Positions 27,501-36,877 of a DNA stretch of 64,000 bases are shown one piece after another. This DNA is from Sphingomonadales bacterium (GTDB lineage: Bacteria > Pseudomonadota > Alphaproteobacteria > Sphingomonadales > Sphingomonadaceae), in assembly GCA_027491235.1 (NCBI GenBank), contig JAIXWO010000026.1, forward strand, positions 1 through 64,000. Reading direction: 5' to 3'. Position numbers and translations under genes: made by a program. Each line of letters begins with the position of its first letter. The first letter of the stretch is position 1. The notes beneath the pieces were generated by a model. That model made no database searches and was not told the origin of the DNA. It worked only from the letters and a program-made list of their open reading frames with translations.

Positions 27501-28022
27501 CCGCCGCCGGACCCCGCCCTGCGCGCGGCCGCAGAGCGTGGCCGTATTCTTCATGCCTTGTTTGAACGCCTCCCTGCGGTTCGCGCCGAGGATCGCGCGG
27601 CTGCGGCCCGCCGCTGGCTGTCGACGCAACAGGTGGACGACGCCGAGGCGCTGATCACATCCGCGTTGGCCGTAATCGAGCATCCCGATCTCGCGCCGGT
27701 CTTTGCGCAGGATGCTCTTGCCGAAGCGCCGCTGGCCGGTGTGGTGGAGGGGCAGGTGATCGCTGGCACGGTCGACCGGCTGATCGTCACCGACACGCAG
27801 GTGACGGTTGTGGATTACAAGACGGGTCGGCGTGTGCCGGGCGATGAAGCTGCTGTCCCGACCTATCACAAGGCGCAAATGGCGGCCTATGCGGCGGTTC
27901 TGGAAGGCATTTTCTCCGGCCGGGCGGTGCAGGCAGCGTTGCTCTACACCTCAGGGCCAAAGCTCATCACGCTGTCGCAGGAGACGCTCGCGGCGTGGAG
28001 GCCGGGCCATATCGCCCCATAG
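24597..28022 (+). CDS. addA: Double-strand break repair helicase AddA
   Basis: This 1141-residue UvrD-type helicase has Walker A SASAGAGKT (about residues 32-40), the LTFTKAGAAEMADRI motif Ia, the D-E-A-Q-D-T-N motif II, VGDFKQAIFSFQG (motif III), VMTVHGSKGLQAPIV (motif V region), LLYVAMTRAEEHLYVGG (motif VI), and a C-terminal nuclease with VEGQVIAGTVDRL and VVDYKTGRR. With AddB it resects double-strand breaks. ATG at 24597 overlaps the addB stop; an upstream in-frame ATG lies in addB. It is followed after 77 bases by trxA. Confidence 0.95.
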   Translation: MPKPKDFKYLPQLLGSQAQASRPDGQVWLSASAGAGKTQVLTARVLRLLLNDANPESILCLTFTKAGAAEMADRIHERLGAWVTLPEAALTKELFALGEPHMDNRQADARQLFAKVLDARGGGLRIQTIHSFAQTVLAAFPAEAGLTVGFRPVEGREEMQLKRQALSTLVATAEKEGRLGTIDRLQLLARQIGEDATRKLLDRCAQAPEAMEALGSGDFLSMARRLLSGGIDDIQGWLEAACSDDICDTIQLTFVRDANVAWMTKAGTPRADGVKSSGIITDWLKAGALGRVETLATLRLAWRTSTGGYRAAMPDDAGYRPAVEALDAWLLKLLDMKQALKVAPAIAAALELGQEYARVYGDAKRAAGVVDFNDMIRATLKLLKKPDIGDWIRFKLDQSIDHILVDEAQDTNSDQWDIVKALTEEFFAGEGAKPDKVRTVFAVGDFKQAIFSFQGTNPEEFGKAGAHFRDSVEAIGLDFETPAIDQSFRSSQPILDVVDKVMAEVGEAALGLPEPLRAHLAHEKACEHSGFVQLMPPFTSTPEDPEADESDGGDEEGWMAPAELRWASALAKQVKHWTSGGIFLDKEGRNAEPGDVMILLRSRSELARLIVSRLYEEKVPVAGVDRLRLDAPIAVQDLMACIRFVLQPEDDLSLAALLVSPLIGWSQEELFARAHGRKVGLWQHLRATQPEDALFVLRELLAMADRTTPYDFLEAILSGPIGGRGKMLARLGEEARDPIEELLNATLQFEGTNTPSLQLFLDWFCRGEVDIKRDASKRVNAVRVMTVHGSKGLQAPIVVLADATADPSKKPKSGLDWVADDDLTTLPLFRPKKDELFGSLAASAKAQDEREDQEHWRLLYVAMTRAEEHLYVGGALKPSQQEKGPSEKSWHHKVAAGMLRLDETAHGEDGTLTLFRKGKRSKDSGKDDDSERWADPIPDWATRPAPEEARPPRPLAPSALGVEDAASSPPPDPALRAAAERGRILHALFERLPAVRAEDRAAAARRWLSTQQVDDAEALITSALAVIEHPDLAPVFAQDALAEAPLAGVVEGQVIAGTVDRLIVTDTQVTVVDYKTGRRVPGDEAAVPTYHKAQMAAYAAVLEGIFSGRAVQAALLYTSGPKLITLSQETLAAWRPGHIAP

Positions 28023-28099
28023 ATTTTCTTCGCAGCCGCGCCGTTGAGATTGACAGACGCACTGCCTAGATTAGGCCCCGAACAAAGGAGTTGATTTCC

Positions 28100-28420
28100 A
28101 TGGCCACCAAGTCCATCACCGATGCAAGCTTTGCCGACGACGTCCTCACCGCGGACGGCCCCGTCCTCGTCGATTTCTGGGCGGAATGGTGCGGCCCGTG
28201 CAAGATGATCGGCCCGAGCCTTGAGGAGATATCTGACGAGCTCGCCGGTAAGGTGACGATCGCCAAGATCAACATCGACGAAAATCCCGACGCGCCCGGC
28301 AAATACGGCGTGCGCGGCATCCCGACGATGATCCTCTTCAAGAACGGCGCGCCTGCTGCGACCAAGGTCGGCGCCGCGCCAAAGTCTGCGCTCAAGGGCT
28401 GGATTGAGTCGGAAATCTAA
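28100..28420 (+). CDS. trxA: Thioredoxin
   Basis: This 106-residue thioredoxin has the WCGPCKM active site (around residue 30), the [17 protein letters not shown] region with the cis-proline and a C-terminal amphipathic helix. It reduces protein disulfides in the cytoplasm using thioredoxin reductase. AAGGAG at 28085-28090 lies 9 bases before the ATG, which excludes the upstream TTG. It is the last gene of the run and has its own terminator. Confidence 0.96.
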   Translation: MATKSITDASFADDVLTADGPVLVDFWAEWCGPCKMIGPSLEEISDELAGKVTIAKINIDENPDAPGKYGVRGIPTMILFKNGAPAATKVGAAPKSALKGWIESEI

Positions 28421-28448
28421 GCCGGATTGACGGACACGCGAAGTAAAC

Positions 28449-28474
28449 GGCGGGGCTGCGGCTCCGCCCTTTTT
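28449..28474 (+). terminator. Intrinsic terminator of trxA
   Basis: GGCGGGGC-tgcg-GCTCCGCC (one G-U pair) is followed by CTTTTT, just 28 bases after trxA and directly before the convergent argJ stop. Confidence 0.85.
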
Positions 28475-28478
28475 CGTT

Positions 28479-29705
28479 TCAGCTCCGGTAGTCGGCGTTG
28501 ATGCTGATGTACCCGTGCGTCAGGTCACACGTCCACACCGTCGCGCGGCCTTGGCCCAGCCCGATATCGACGCCGATGGTGATGTCATGGCCCTTCAGGT
28601 GCGCGGCGACCGGTGCTTCGTCATAGCCTTCAACCGGCAGGCCCTTTTCAGCGACTTGGGTGGTGCCGAAGCGGATGGTGAGCAGATCGCGCTCGGCGGG
28701 TTCGCCGGCCTTGCCGACGGCCATGACAACGCGGCCCCAATTGGCGTCTTCGCCTGCGATCGCGGTTTTCACGAGCGGGGAGTTGGCGATGCTGAGCGCG
28801 ATGCGGTGCGCGCTCTCGTCGGAGGCAGCACCTTCAACTGTGATCTCGATGAACTTGGTCGCCCCTTCGCCATCGCGCACGACAAGGTGGGAGAGTTGGC
28901 GGCACAGATCAGTGAGTGCGGCGTGGAACGCATCGGCCCCTGTGGCGTCCATCGATGTGACAGGCGCATTGCCCGCCTTGCCCGTCGCAAAGGCGAGGAC
29001 GGTGTCGGATGTCGAGGTGTCGCTATCGACGGTGATGCAGGAAAAGGTCGCCTTATTCGCGGCAGACAGCATCTGCTGCAGCACCGCGGCGTCAATCGCG
29101 GCATCGGTGAAGATATAGCCGAGCATCGTCGCCATGTCGGGCGCGATCATGCCGGAGCCTTTGATGACACCGACGAGCGTGACGGTGGTGTCTCCGATGA
29201 CGGCCTTGGTCATCGCGCCTTTGGGGAAGGTGTCCGTGGTGGAAATGGCGGCGGCCACATCGGCCCAGCTACAGGGCGCTGCCGTGAACGCCGCGTCAAG
29301 GCCCGCTTCGGCCTTGTCGATGGGCAGAGGCACGCCAATCACGCCCGTTGCAGAGGCGAAGACGTCTGACGGCGCACAGCCGAGATGCGCGGCAGCCTTG
29401 GCGGTGACGGCTTCCACAGCCGCGCGGCCCTTATGCCCGGTAAAGGCATTGGCATTGCCCGCACTGACGACCAACCCGCGTGCGACCCCGGCGGCGAGAT
29501 GCGCGCGGCACCATTCCACCTCAGGCGAGGGGCATTTGCTCTGCGTCGTCACGCCCGCAACAGTCGTGCCCGCATCGAAGGAGATGAAGGTCAGGTCACA
29601 CCGGTCCCACACTTTATACTGCGCCCGCGCCACACGCGGCGTCACACCGGCAATCTGTGGCATATCCGGAAAGGGCGAGGCGAGGGGGGAGATGGCGGTG
29701 CTCAT
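28479..29705 (-). CDS. argJ: Bifunctional glutamate N-acetyltransferase/ornithine acetyltransferase
   Basis: This 408-residue enzyme recycles the acetyl group from acetylornithine to glutamate in arginine synthesis. It is made as a precursor that cleaves itself at the A-T-M-L-G site (in IAPDMATMLGYIF), where the threonine becomes the nucleophile of the beta chain. Other family signatures are NANAFTG, ATGVIG and KGSGMIAP. The C-terminus GYISINADYRS is typical. ATG at 29705 with AGGAG 7 bases upstream is preferred to one 9 codons earlier. It is divergent from the small exported protein gene. Confidence 0.95.
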   Translation of the reverse strand: MSTAISPLASPFPDMPQIAGVTPRVARAQYKVWDRCDLTFISFDAGTTVAGVTTQSKCPSPEVEWCRAHLAAGVARGLVVSAGNANAFTGHKGRAAVEAVTAKAAAHLGCAPSDVFASATGVIGVPLPIDKAEAGLDAAFTAAPCSWADVAAAISTTDTFPKGAMTKAVIGDTTVTLVGVIKGSGMIAPDMATMLGYIFTDAAIDAAVLQQMLSAANKATFSCITVDSDTSTSDTVLAFATGKAGNAPVTSMDATGADAFHAALTDLCRQLSHLVVRDGEGATKFIEITVEGAASDESAHRIALSIANSPLVKTAIAGEDANWGRVVMAVGKAGEPAERDLLTIRFGTTQVAEKGLPVEGYDEAPVAAHLKGHDITIGVDIGLGQGRATVWTCDLTHGYISINADYRS

Positions 29706-29820
29706 GGCGATGCTCCTAGTCGCTCCGTTCATAGTTTTGAAGTGCCTGCTGGTCTATTCACCTGCTCAACGGGTGGACGGCGGCGCTCTCGCTCCCTATA
29801 TCGCCCCTTGGACTGAATTG

Positions 29821-30084
29821 ATGCGGCTGTTTCTGTACCTCTTGGCCCTGGTGGTCGGCTTTTCCCCTGCGCAAGCGGGTGGCCTTGCTATGGCAGAGCC
29901 GGTGGCCGTTTCCAGCGCCTCGCAAACCGCCTCCTCCTCGGCGCAATCTGAAACAGGTTCTGCCCATGCAGCGATGCTTCCGGTCCAGATGGTCCGGCCG
30001 CAGCCTGTATCAATGCCGACGGCGGCCCAGCTGCCTGTCATTTCCTCTGTTTCCAGCGAACTGACGGACCGGCCGCTCGAATAG
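29821..30084 (+). CDS. Small exported protein upstream of secA (possible secretion monitor)
   Basis: This 87-residue protein has a signal peptide (MRLFLYLLALVVGFSPAQA) and a low-complexity Ser/Ala/Pro-rich mature part ending SELTDRPLE. It lies 83 bases upstream of secA in the same direction, the position of SecM in E. coli. A perfect 7-bp hairpin (GGCAGCG-tat-CGCTGCC, 30091-30107) begins 7 bases after its stop. A SecM-like regulatory role is inference from position and signal peptide only. I see no known arrest motif (no RAGP, no RAPP), and it may simply be a small periplasmic protein. No other gene is supportable in this gap. Confidence 0.5.
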   Translation: MRLFLYLLALVVGFSPAQAGGLAMAEPVAVSSASQTASSSAQSETGSAHAAMLPVQMVRPQPVSMPTAAQLPVISSVSSELTDRPLE

Positions 30085-30167
30085 CGACTGGGCAGCGTAT
30101 CGCTGCCTGCCCCCGTCCGCATTTCTGCGCGCCTGAAGTGTGCGCCCAATAATTCAAGGATTTCCAT

Positions 30168-32906
30168 ATGTTCGGCAAGATCGCCAAAGCCGTGTTCGGC
30201 TCTTCCAATGACCGTTATGTCCGTTCGCTCCAGAAGATCGTCGACAAGGTCAACGGCTTTGAAGCCACAATGTCGGCGATGACCGACGCGGAATTGAAGA
30301 ACCAGACCGTCCTGTTCCGGGAACGTCTGGAAGCAGGCCAGAGCATGGAAGACATCCTGCCGGAAGCCTTTGCGACCGTCCGGGAAGCCGCAACCCGCAC
30401 GCTTGGCCAGCGTCATTATGATGTGCAGCTGATTGGCGGCATCACCCTCCATCGCGGCGAAATTGCCGAAATGCGCACGGGTGAGGGCAAGACGCTGGTC
30501 GCGACCGCCGCGACCTATCTGAACGCGCTGCCCGGCAAGGGCGTCCACGTTATTACCGTCAACGATTATCTCGCCCGCCGCGATGCGGACTGGATGGGTC
30601 AGGTGTACCGTTTCCTCGGGCTGTCGGTGGGCGTCATCGTCCCCAACCTGTCGGATCAGGAACGCCGCGACGCTTATGCAGCCGACATCACCTACGGCAC
30701 GAACAATGAATTCGGCTTCGACTATCTGCGCGACAATATGAAGTATGAGCGTGAGCAGATGGTGCAGCGTCCCTTCAACTACGCCATCGTCGATGAAGTC
30801 GACTCCATCCTGATCGACGAAGCGCGCACGCCGCTCATCATTTCCGGCCCGACCGATGACAAGTCGGAACTCTATATGCAGGTCGACAAGATCGTGAAGC
30901 AGGTGGAGGAAGGCGATTATGAGAAGGACGAAAAGCAGCGCTCCATCGTCCTGACCGAAGACGGCACAGAAAAGGTCGAGCGCCTTCTGGAAAATGCCGG
31001 CTTGCTCGAAGGCGCGAACCTGTATGATTATGAAAACACGCAGGTCGTCCACCACCTGAACCAGGCGCTGCGCGCGAACGTGATGTTCAAGCGCGACACC
31101 GACTACATCGTGAAGGACGGCAAGGTCGTCATCATTGACGAATTTACCGGCCGCATGATGGACGGACGCCGCTGGTCAGACGGGCTGCATCAGGCCGTGG
31201 AGGCCAAGGAAGGCGTGAACATCGAGCCGGAGAACCAGACGCTCGCCTCCATCACCTTCCAGAATTATTTCCGCATGTACCCCAAGCTTGGCGGCATGAC
31301 GGGGACAGCGGCGACTGAGGCGCAGGAATTCTTCGACATCTATAAAATGAATGTCGTCACCATCCCAACGAATGTGCCTGTGCAGCGCATCGATGATGAG
31401 GATGAGTTCTATAAGAACACGCTGGATAAGTTTGGTGCCATCGCCAAGCTCATCAAGGAGCGCGCGGAAGCGGGCCAACCGGTTCTGGTCGGCACCGTCT
31501 CCATCGAAAAGTCTGAATTGCTGAGCGAATTCCTCAACAAGGAAGGCGTTGATCACAGCGTCCTCAACGCGCGTTACCATGAACAGGAAGCGCACATCAT
31601 CGCGCAGGCCGGTCGCTTGGGCGCCGTGACGATCGCCACCAACATGGCCGGTCGCGGGACCGACATTCAGTTGGGCGGCAACCTTGAGTTCCGCACCAAT
31701 GATGAACTGTCCGCGATGGAAGCCGGGGCGCAGAAGGACAAGGAAATCGAGCGCATCCGCGGCGAGATCGACGTCGAGCGCCAGCGCGTTCTGGACGCCG
31801 GCGGTCTATTCGTCATCGGCACGGAACGGCATGAAAGCCGCCGTATTGATAACCAGCTGCGTGGCCGCTCCGGTCGTCAGGGCGATCCGGGGCGCACAAA
31901 GTTCTACCTGTGCCTTGATGACGATCTTCTGCGCATCTTTGGCCCGGACACGTTGTTCTCCAAAATGATGAACAACAATCTGGCGGACGGTGAAGCCATT
32001 GGCTCGCGCTGGCTGTCCAAGGCGATTGAGACCGCGCAGAAGAAGGTCGAAGCCCGCAACTACGACATCCGCAAACAGGTCGTCGAATATGATGACGTGA
32101 TGAATGACCAGCGCAAGGTCATCTATGAACAGCGCGGCGACATCATGGACGCCGAAGCCGTGGACGATGTCACCGTCGACATGCGTTATGAGACGATCAA
32201 CGAAATCGTCGGCGATGCCTGCCCGCCCAACAGCTACCCCGAACAATGGAATGTGGAGGGCCTCAAGACCCGCATTCATGAAATCTTCGGGCTTGAACTG
32301 CCGGTAGAAGACTGGGCGAAGGAAGCCGAGATTGAGCCGGAAATGATCGAGGACCGGGTCCGCGAAGCAGCCGACGCAATGATGGCGGCCAAGCAGGCCG
32401 AGCTGGAGCTCGACATGTGGCGTCAGGTGGAAAAGAGCGTGCTGCTCCAGTCGCTCGACCATCGCTGGAAGGAACATCTGTCGACGCTCGACGCGCTGCG
32501 TGCCGTCATCCACCTGCGCGCCTATGCGCAGAAGACGCCGATCAACGAGTATAAGCGTGAAGCCTTTGCTCTGTTTGAACGGATGCTCGTGCTGATCCGC
32601 GAAGACGTGACCAAGATCCTGTCGCACGCCCAGTTCCAGTTTGAAGCGCCGCCGGAACTGCCCAAGATGCCGGACTTCCTGACGACGCATATCGATCCGT
32701 TGACAGGTGAAGATGACAGCGCAGACTTTGACGCCGCCTCGATGGGCCTTGTTTCCACGCGCCTGCCGCCGCTGCAGATCATCCAGCCTGATCCGGAAGA
32801 GATGATGGGTGAAGACCCCGCAAGCTGGGAAGGCGTTGTCAGCCGCAATGCGCCATGCCCCTGTGGCTCCGGCGATAAATATAAGCACTGCCACGGCGCG
32901 CTTTAG
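30168..32906 (+). CDS. secA: Preprotein translocase ATPase SecA
   Basis: This 912-residue motor drives proteins through SecYEG. Signatures in order are [12 protein letters not shown] (Walker A, about 102-113), [15 protein letters not shown] (Walker B region), the preprotein-binding [13 protein letters not shown] segment, [13 protein letters not shown] and [12 protein letters not shown] (second motor domain), and a C-terminal zinc motif [14 protein letters not shown] for SecB and lipid contacts. Length is normal. AAGGA lies 8 bases before the ATG. Confidence 0.98.
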   Translation: MFGKIAKAVFGSSNDRYVRSLQKIVDKVNGFEATMSAMTDAELKNQTVLFRERLEAGQSMEDILPEAFATVREAATRTLGQRHYDVQLIGGITLHRGEIAEMRTGEGKTLVATAATYLNALPGKGVHVITVNDYLARRDADWMGQVYRFLGLSVGVIVPNLSDQERRDAYAADITYGTNNEFGFDYLRDNMKYEREQMVQRPFNYAIVDEVDSILIDEARTPLIISGPTDDKSELYMQVDKIVKQVEEGDYEKDEKQRSIVLTEDGTEKVERLLENAGLLEGANLYDYENTQVVHHLNQALRANVMFKRDTDYIVKDGKVVIIDEFTGRMMDGRRWSDGLHQAVEAKEGVNIEPENQTLASITFQNYFRMYPKLGGMTGTAATEAQEFFDIYKMNVVTIPTNVPVQRIDDEDEFYKNTLDKFGAIAKLIKERAEAGQPVLVGTVSIEKSELLSEFLNKEGVDHSVLNARYHEQEAHIIAQAGRLGAVTIATNMAGRGTDIQLGGNLEFRTNDELSAMEAGAQKDKEIERIRGEIDVERQRVLDAGGLFVIGTERHESRRIDNQLRGRSGRQGDPGRTKFYLCLDDDLLRIFGPDTLFSKMMNNNLADGEAIGSRWLSKAIETAQKKVEARNYDIRKQVVEYDDVMNDQRKVIYEQRGDIMDAEAVDDVTVDMRYETINEIVGDACPPNSYPEQWNVEGLKTRIHEIFGLELPVEDWAKEAEIEPEMIEDRVREAADAMMAAKQAELELDMWRQVEKSVLLQSLDHRWKEHLSTLDALRAVIHLRAYAQKTPINEYKREAFALFERMLVLIREDVTKILSHAQFQFEAPPELPKMPDFLTTHIDPLTGEDDSADFDAASMGLVSTRLPPLQIIQPDPEEMMGEDPASWEGVVSRNAPCPCGSGDKYKHCHGAL

Positions 32907-32932
32907 TTTTTGGGTGGGGCAGGATCGCCTGA

Positions 32933-33685
32933 ATGACCTGGCTGACTCCTGCCTTCTTCGTCACCGCGCTGCTCTATGCCAGCGTCGGCTTTGGCGGGGG
33001 ATCAACCTATAACGCGCTGCTGGCGCTGGCGGGGGTGGATTACCGCCTCCTCCCGGCGGTGGCGCTGACGTGCAATATTCTCGTCGTCATCGGCGGCACC
33101 TGGCGGTTCCACAAGGCGGGACTGCTGCCCTGGAAACGCGCGCTGCCTTTGGTGGTCATCTCTGCGCCGTTCGCGTGGATGGGCGGGCTGACACCGATCA
33201 AGGAGACGCTGTTTCTGTCATTGTTGGCGGGGAGTTTGTTCGTCGCGGGCGCGGCACTGCTGTTGCAGAAGGACCGTGCCGATGAGGAGACCGTTCCCGA
33301 CCGCAAGGCCACCATTGCCGATCTGCTGACCGGCGCGGGCGTGGGGTATCTGGCGGGGCTGGTGGGCATTGGCGGCGGCATTTTCTTGGCGCCCTATCTC
33401 CACATCACCCGCTGGGCGGGGGCTAAACAGATTGCGGCAACCGCGAGCCTGTTCATCCTCGTCAATTCCATCGCGGGCCTTGGCGGGCAATTGCTGAAAC
33501 TCGGCAGCACCGGCGCGCTGCCGGATGTCGCGGCGTATTGGCCACTCGCGCTGGCTGTTATCGTCGGCGGGCAGATCGGGAGCTTTGCCGGCACGAAAGT
33601 GCTCAGTCCCACTCTCGTCAAGCGGGCGACGGGGGTGTTGATCCTCTACGTGGCGGGGCAGCTGGTTTGGAAGTTGGTGGGGTAG
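32933..33685 (+). CDS. TauE/SafE (TSUP) family membrane permease
   Basis: This 250-residue protein has about eight hydrophobic helices in two repeats, each with a TSUP-type start (GFGGGSTYNALLAL near residue 15 and GLVGIGGGIFLAPYL near 145). The family exports sulfite or organosulfonates or moves other anions. The sulfur-assimilation operon lies just downstream on the opposite strand, which makes sulfite or sulfate a reasonable guess, but the substrate is not shown by the sequence. It starts 26 bases after secA. Confidence 0.85.
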   Translation: MTWLTPAFFVTALLYASVGFGGGSTYNALLALAGVDYRLLPAVALTCNILVVIGGTWRFHKAGLLPWKRALPLVVISAPFAWMGGLTPIKETLFLSLLAGSLFVAGAALLLQKDRADEETVPDRKATIADLLTGAGVGYLAGLVGIGGGIFLAPYLHITRWAGAKQIAATASLFILVNSIAGLGGQLLKLGSTGALPDVAAYWPLALAVIVGGQIGSFAGTKVLSPTLVKRATGVLILYVAGQLVWKLVG

Positions 33686-33694
33686 TGCATCAAT

Positions 33695-33725
33695 CGTCAT
33701 CCTGAACTTGGTTCAGGATCCATCA
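33695..33725 (+). repeat. Single REP-like element
   Basis: CGTCATCCTGAACTTGGTTC (33695-33714) continuing AGGATCCATCA is a single left-half copy of the family seen at 16832. It lies between the convergent TSUP and cysH genes. Confidence 0.75.
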
Positions 33726-33765
33726 GCAACACTATTCACGAACGACGAGGAAGGGACTCCCAACC

Positions 33766-34542
33766 TTAAAACGCCGGGTCGTTCGCCCCGCTGTCATCAA
33801 GCGGTGTCACTTCTGTATGAATACCGCATTCGACCTTGTCCCAACCGCGCCAGCGGCCGGCGCGGGGGTCTTCGCCCGGCTTTACGATGCTGGTGCATGG
33901 CGCGCAGCCGATGGAGAGATAGCCCTGCGCCTCCAGCGGGTGGCGGGGGAGGTTGTGTTCGGCGAAGTACGCTTCGATCCGTGCCTTGTCCCAATCGGCG
34001 AGCGGATTGAACTTCAGGCGGCCTTCCTCAATCTCGAAGCGCGGCAATGCGGCGCGGGTGGAGGACTGGAACGCCTTGCGGCCGGAAATCTGCGCGTCGA
34101 AACCGGCGAGCGCCTCTTTCAGCGGGATGACCTTGCGGATCTCGCAGCAGCCATCGGGATCGTAAGACCAGCGCAGGCCGGTTTCGTCCTTCGCTTTGAT
34201 GGCGTCGGCATCGGGCGTCAGGCTGCGGACGTCCGTGAGGCCGAGCAGCGCCGTTACTTCGTCGCGATAGGCCAGCGTTTCCGGGAAGTGCTTGCCTGTT
34301 TCCAGAAAGAGCACCGGCAGCGCGGGATCGATGCGGGAGATAAGATGCAGCAGCACGACCGCTTCCGCCCCGAAGGAGGAGACAGCGGCCACTTCGCCCA
34401 GCATGTTTTCCTGGAGCACAGTTTCGAGCACCTCGACCGTATCACGCCCGCGGAACATGTTGTTGAGGCGGATGGCATCCGACTCTGTGTACCGCGGTTG
34501 CGTGTCGATACGGTCGACCACCCGATCCTGTGCTTCAGCCAT
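33766..34542 (-). CDS. cysH: Adenylylsulfate (APS) reductase, CysH family
   Basis: This 258-residue reductase turns activated sulfate into sulfite. It has SSFGAEAVVLLH (nucleotide-binding), the paired cysteines of GCCEIRKV, the second pair in GCAPCT, and the catalytic ECGIH near the C-terminus. The two cysteine pairs bind a [4Fe-4S] cluster, which marks the bacterial APS-type rather than the PAPS-type enzyme. The start at 34542 overlaps the DUF934 stop by 8 bases. It is the last gene of the cobA-DUF2849-cysI-DUF934-cysH operon. Confidence 0.94.
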   Translation of the reverse strand: MAEAQDRVVDRIDTQPRYTESDAIRLNNMFRGRDTVEVLETVLQENMLGEVAAVSSFGAEAVVLLHLISRIDPALPVLFLETGKHFPETLAYRDEVTALLGLTDVRSLTPDADAIKAKDETGLRWSYDPDGCCEIRKVIPLKEALAGFDAQISGRKAFQSSTRAALPRFEIEEGRLKFNPLADWDKARIEAYFAEHNLPRHPLEAQGYLSIGCAPCTSIVKPGEDPRAGRWRGWDKVECGIHTEVTPLDDSGANDPAF

Positions 34543-34957
34543 GACGCAGCTTCCACACCGGCACAGCGGCGTCGGCGGCGCGCTGATAGACATTGTCATA
34601 CCGCGCCAGCGTCGTCTTCACGACAGCTTCGTCGAGCGGCTTGTCCGGCACAAAGCTGTCAAAGCCGCAGCGGCGCATTTCACGGATCTGATCGACAAGG
34701 ACATCGCCCTGCGCGCGCAGTTCGCCCGCATAGCCCGCTTCCCGCAAAATGCGCGCAGCGGAATAGCCACGCCCGTCGCGGAACTTAGGGAAGGCAACTT
34801 CGACGAGCGCGATACGGTCCAGATGCGGGATCAGCAGGCGAGCGTCTTCGCCCGGCTCCAGCCGCACGGCCGTCGCATTTGACTGGTCGAGAAAGGCGCT
34901 GAGAGCGACGGCGGGCTGGTCCAGCGCCGCATCATCGCGAAACCGCAGATTACCCAT
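34535..34957 (-). CDS. DUF934 family protein (sulfite reduction-associated)
   Basis: This 140-residue protein matches DUF934 with GYSAARILRE, the GDVLVDQIREMRRCGFDSF segment and a short W-containing C-terminus. Members are almost always encoded between cysI and cysH, and are thought to serve sulfite reduction, perhaps as an electron-transfer or assembly partner. The exact role is unknown. Overlaps of 8 bases on both sides show strict co-translation. Confidence 0.9.
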   Translation of the reverse strand: MGNLRFRDDAALDQPAVALSAFLDQSNATAVRLEPGEDARLLIPHLDRIALVEVAFPKFRDGRGYSAARILREAGYAGELRAQGDVLVDQIREMRRCGFDSFVPDKPLDEAVVKTTLARYDNVYQRAADAAVPVWKLRHG

Positions 34958-36581
34958 AGATCGCCTCCTTGAACGGGTCGAACCCGACGCGGCGATAGGT
35001 GTCGAGGAAACGCTCGTCGCCTTCGCGCAGTTGAATAAATTTGTCGGTCACGCGCTCAACGGCATCAACGATGCCGTCTTCATCAAAGCCGGGGCCCGTG
35101 ATCTTGCCGATGCTGGTATCTTCAGCACCCGATCCGCCGAGCGAGAGCTGGTAGTTCTCCGTGCCCTTCTTATCGACGCCGAGGATGCCGATGTGCCCGG
35201 CATGGTGGTGGCCGCACGCATTGATGCAGCCCGAGATTTTGAGCTTAAGTTCGCCCAGATCGCGCTGGCGGACCGGATCGGCAAAGCGCTTGGCAATCTT
35301 CTGTGCGACCGGGATCGAACGGGCATTGGCGAGGCTGCAATAATCGAGACCGGGGCAGGCGATGATGTCGCTGATGAGGTCCAGATTGGCAGCGGCCAGA
35401 TCCGCTTCGACGAGCTTCTGCCAGACGGCATAGAGATCACGCTTGGCGACATGCGGCAGGACGATGTTCTGCGCATGCGTCACGCGCAGCTCGTCAAAGC
35501 TATAGTCCTTGGCAATATCGGCCATCACGTCGATCTGTGCTGAGGACGCATCGCCCGGAATATCGCCTGTCTTCTTCAGGCTGATGTTGACGATGGCATA
35601 GCCCGGCTGCTTGTGCGCCTTCACATTCTGGTCCAGCCAGACGGCGAAGTCGGGGTCGTTGCGGTCGACGCTATCGGCGATACCGGCTTCGAAGGCAGGC
35701 GGGGCGAAGAAGGCGGCGATCCGCTCCAGCTCGGCCGCCGGCGGGTCAATGCCGAGCGACTTCACATGGGCAAATTCCTGCTCGACTTCGGCGGCGTATT
35801 TTTCGGCACCGAGCTCGTGGATCAGGATCTTGATGCGCGCCTTGTAGATGTTGTCGCGGCGGCCATAGCGATTGTAGACGCGCAGGCAGGCTTCCGAATA
35901 GCTGAGGAAATCCTCGATCGGCACGAAGTCCTTGATGAGTGGTGCGACCATCGGCGTGCGGCCCATGCCACCGCCGACGTAGAAGGCAGCGCCCAGCTTC
36001 CCGTCGCGCTCCACCAGCTGGATGCCGATGTCATGCAGGCGCATCGCGGCGCGGTCTTCATCGGCTGCAATGACCGCGATCTTGAACTTGCGCGGCAAAT
36101 AGCTGAATTCCGGATGGAAGGTCGACCATTGGCGCAGCAACTCTGCCCAGGGGCGCGGATCGGTGATCTCGTCCGCGGCGGCACCGGCGTACTGGTCGGA
36201 CGAGATATTGCGGATGCAATTGCCCGACGTCTGGATGGCGTGCATCTCGACCGTCGCGAGGTCGGCCAGAATGTCGCCTGCATCTTCCAGCTTGATCCAG
36301 TTATACTGGATGTTCTGACGCGTGGTGAAGTGGCCGTAATCGCGGTCATATTTGCGCGCGATGTGCGCGAGCATCCGCATCTGGCGGCTGTCGAGCGTGC
36401 CATAGGGGATGGCGACGCGCAGCATATAGGCGTGAAGCTGAAGATAGAGCCCGTTCATCAGCCGCAGCGGCTTGAACTGGTCTTCGGTCATCTCTCCGGC
36501 CATGCGGCGGCGCACCTGATCGCGGAATTCGTCGACGCGCGCGTCAACGATCGCCTGGTCATATTGGTCGTACTTGTACAT
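34950..36581 (-). CDS. cysI: Sulfite reductase hemoprotein (CysI-type)
   Basis: This 543-residue enzyme reduces sulfite to sulfide by six electrons at a coupled siroheme-[4Fe-4S] centre. The cluster cysteines lie in CPGLDYC and GCINACGHHHAGH. Two ferredoxin-like/siroheme half-domains occur (ARKYDRDYGHFTTRQNIQYN region near the N-terminus, shown here by its key FTTRQNIQ). The length without a CysJ-type flavoprotein subunit nearby suggests a ferredoxin- or other donor-dependent enzyme. The start shares one base with the DUF2849 stop. Confidence 0.94.
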   Translation of the reverse strand: MYKYDQYDQAIVDARVDEFRDQVRRRMAGEMTEDQFKPLRLMNGLYLQLHAYMLRVAIPYGTLDSRQMRMLAHIARKYDRDYGHFTTRQNIQYNWIKLEDAGDILADLATVEMHAIQTSGNCIRNISSDQYAGAAADEITDPRPWAELLRQWSTFHPEFSYLPRKFKIAVIAADEDRAAMRLHDIGIQLVERDGKLGAAFYVGGGMGRTPMVAPLIKDFVPIEDFLSYSEACLRVYNRYGRRDNIYKARIKILIHELGAEKYAAEVEQEFAHVKSLGIDPPAAELERIAAFFAPPAFEAGIADSVDRNDPDFAVWLDQNVKAHKQPGYAIVNISLKKTGDIPGDASSAQIDVMADIAKDYSFDELRVTHAQNIVLPHVAKRDLYAVWQKLVEADLAAANLDLISDIIACPGLDYCSLANARSIPVAQKIAKRFADPVRQRDLGELKLKISGCINACGHHHAGHIGILGVDKKGTENYQLSLGGSGAEDTSIGKITGPGFDEDGIVDAVERVTDKFIQLREGDERFLDTYRRVGFDPFKEAIYG

Positions 36582-36877
36582 CAGATCACCCAGTTGCCAG
36601 CCGCCGGATCAGCGGGTTTCAGTGTCAGGTCCAAACGGACGGTCGGGCCGAGCGCGCGGACACGGTCCTTGATATGTGCGGGGCGGGGCCCCTGCGGCGT
36701 GGACACAGCATCGATGATGTAAGGCGCGTTCACGCGGCGCGCGGCTTCTTCGGTCGCCAGAATGCTGTCACCCTGATCCCCGACATCCGCTGCCTCTTCG
36801 ACATGAAGCGACCAGCCGCTCCCTGTCCACCATGTGACCGCGCCCGAAGCGAGGTCATTTCCCGTCAGCAATTTCAT
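36581..36877 (-). CDS. DUF2849 family protein
   Basis: This 98-residue protein of the DUF2849 family is typically encoded between cobA/cysG and cysI in Alphaproteobacteria. Visible features are LLTGNDLASGAV, the W-T-G-x-G-W segment and Y-I-I-D-A-V. Its biochemical role is unknown; context suggests helping sulfite reductase maturation or activity. It overlaps cobA by 4 bases and abuts cysI. Confidence 0.88.
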   Translation of the reverse strand: MKLLTGNDLASGAVTWWTGSGWSLHVEEAADVGDQGDSILATEEAARRVNAPYIIDAVSTPQGPRPAHIKDRVRALGPTVRLDLTLKPADPAAGNWVI

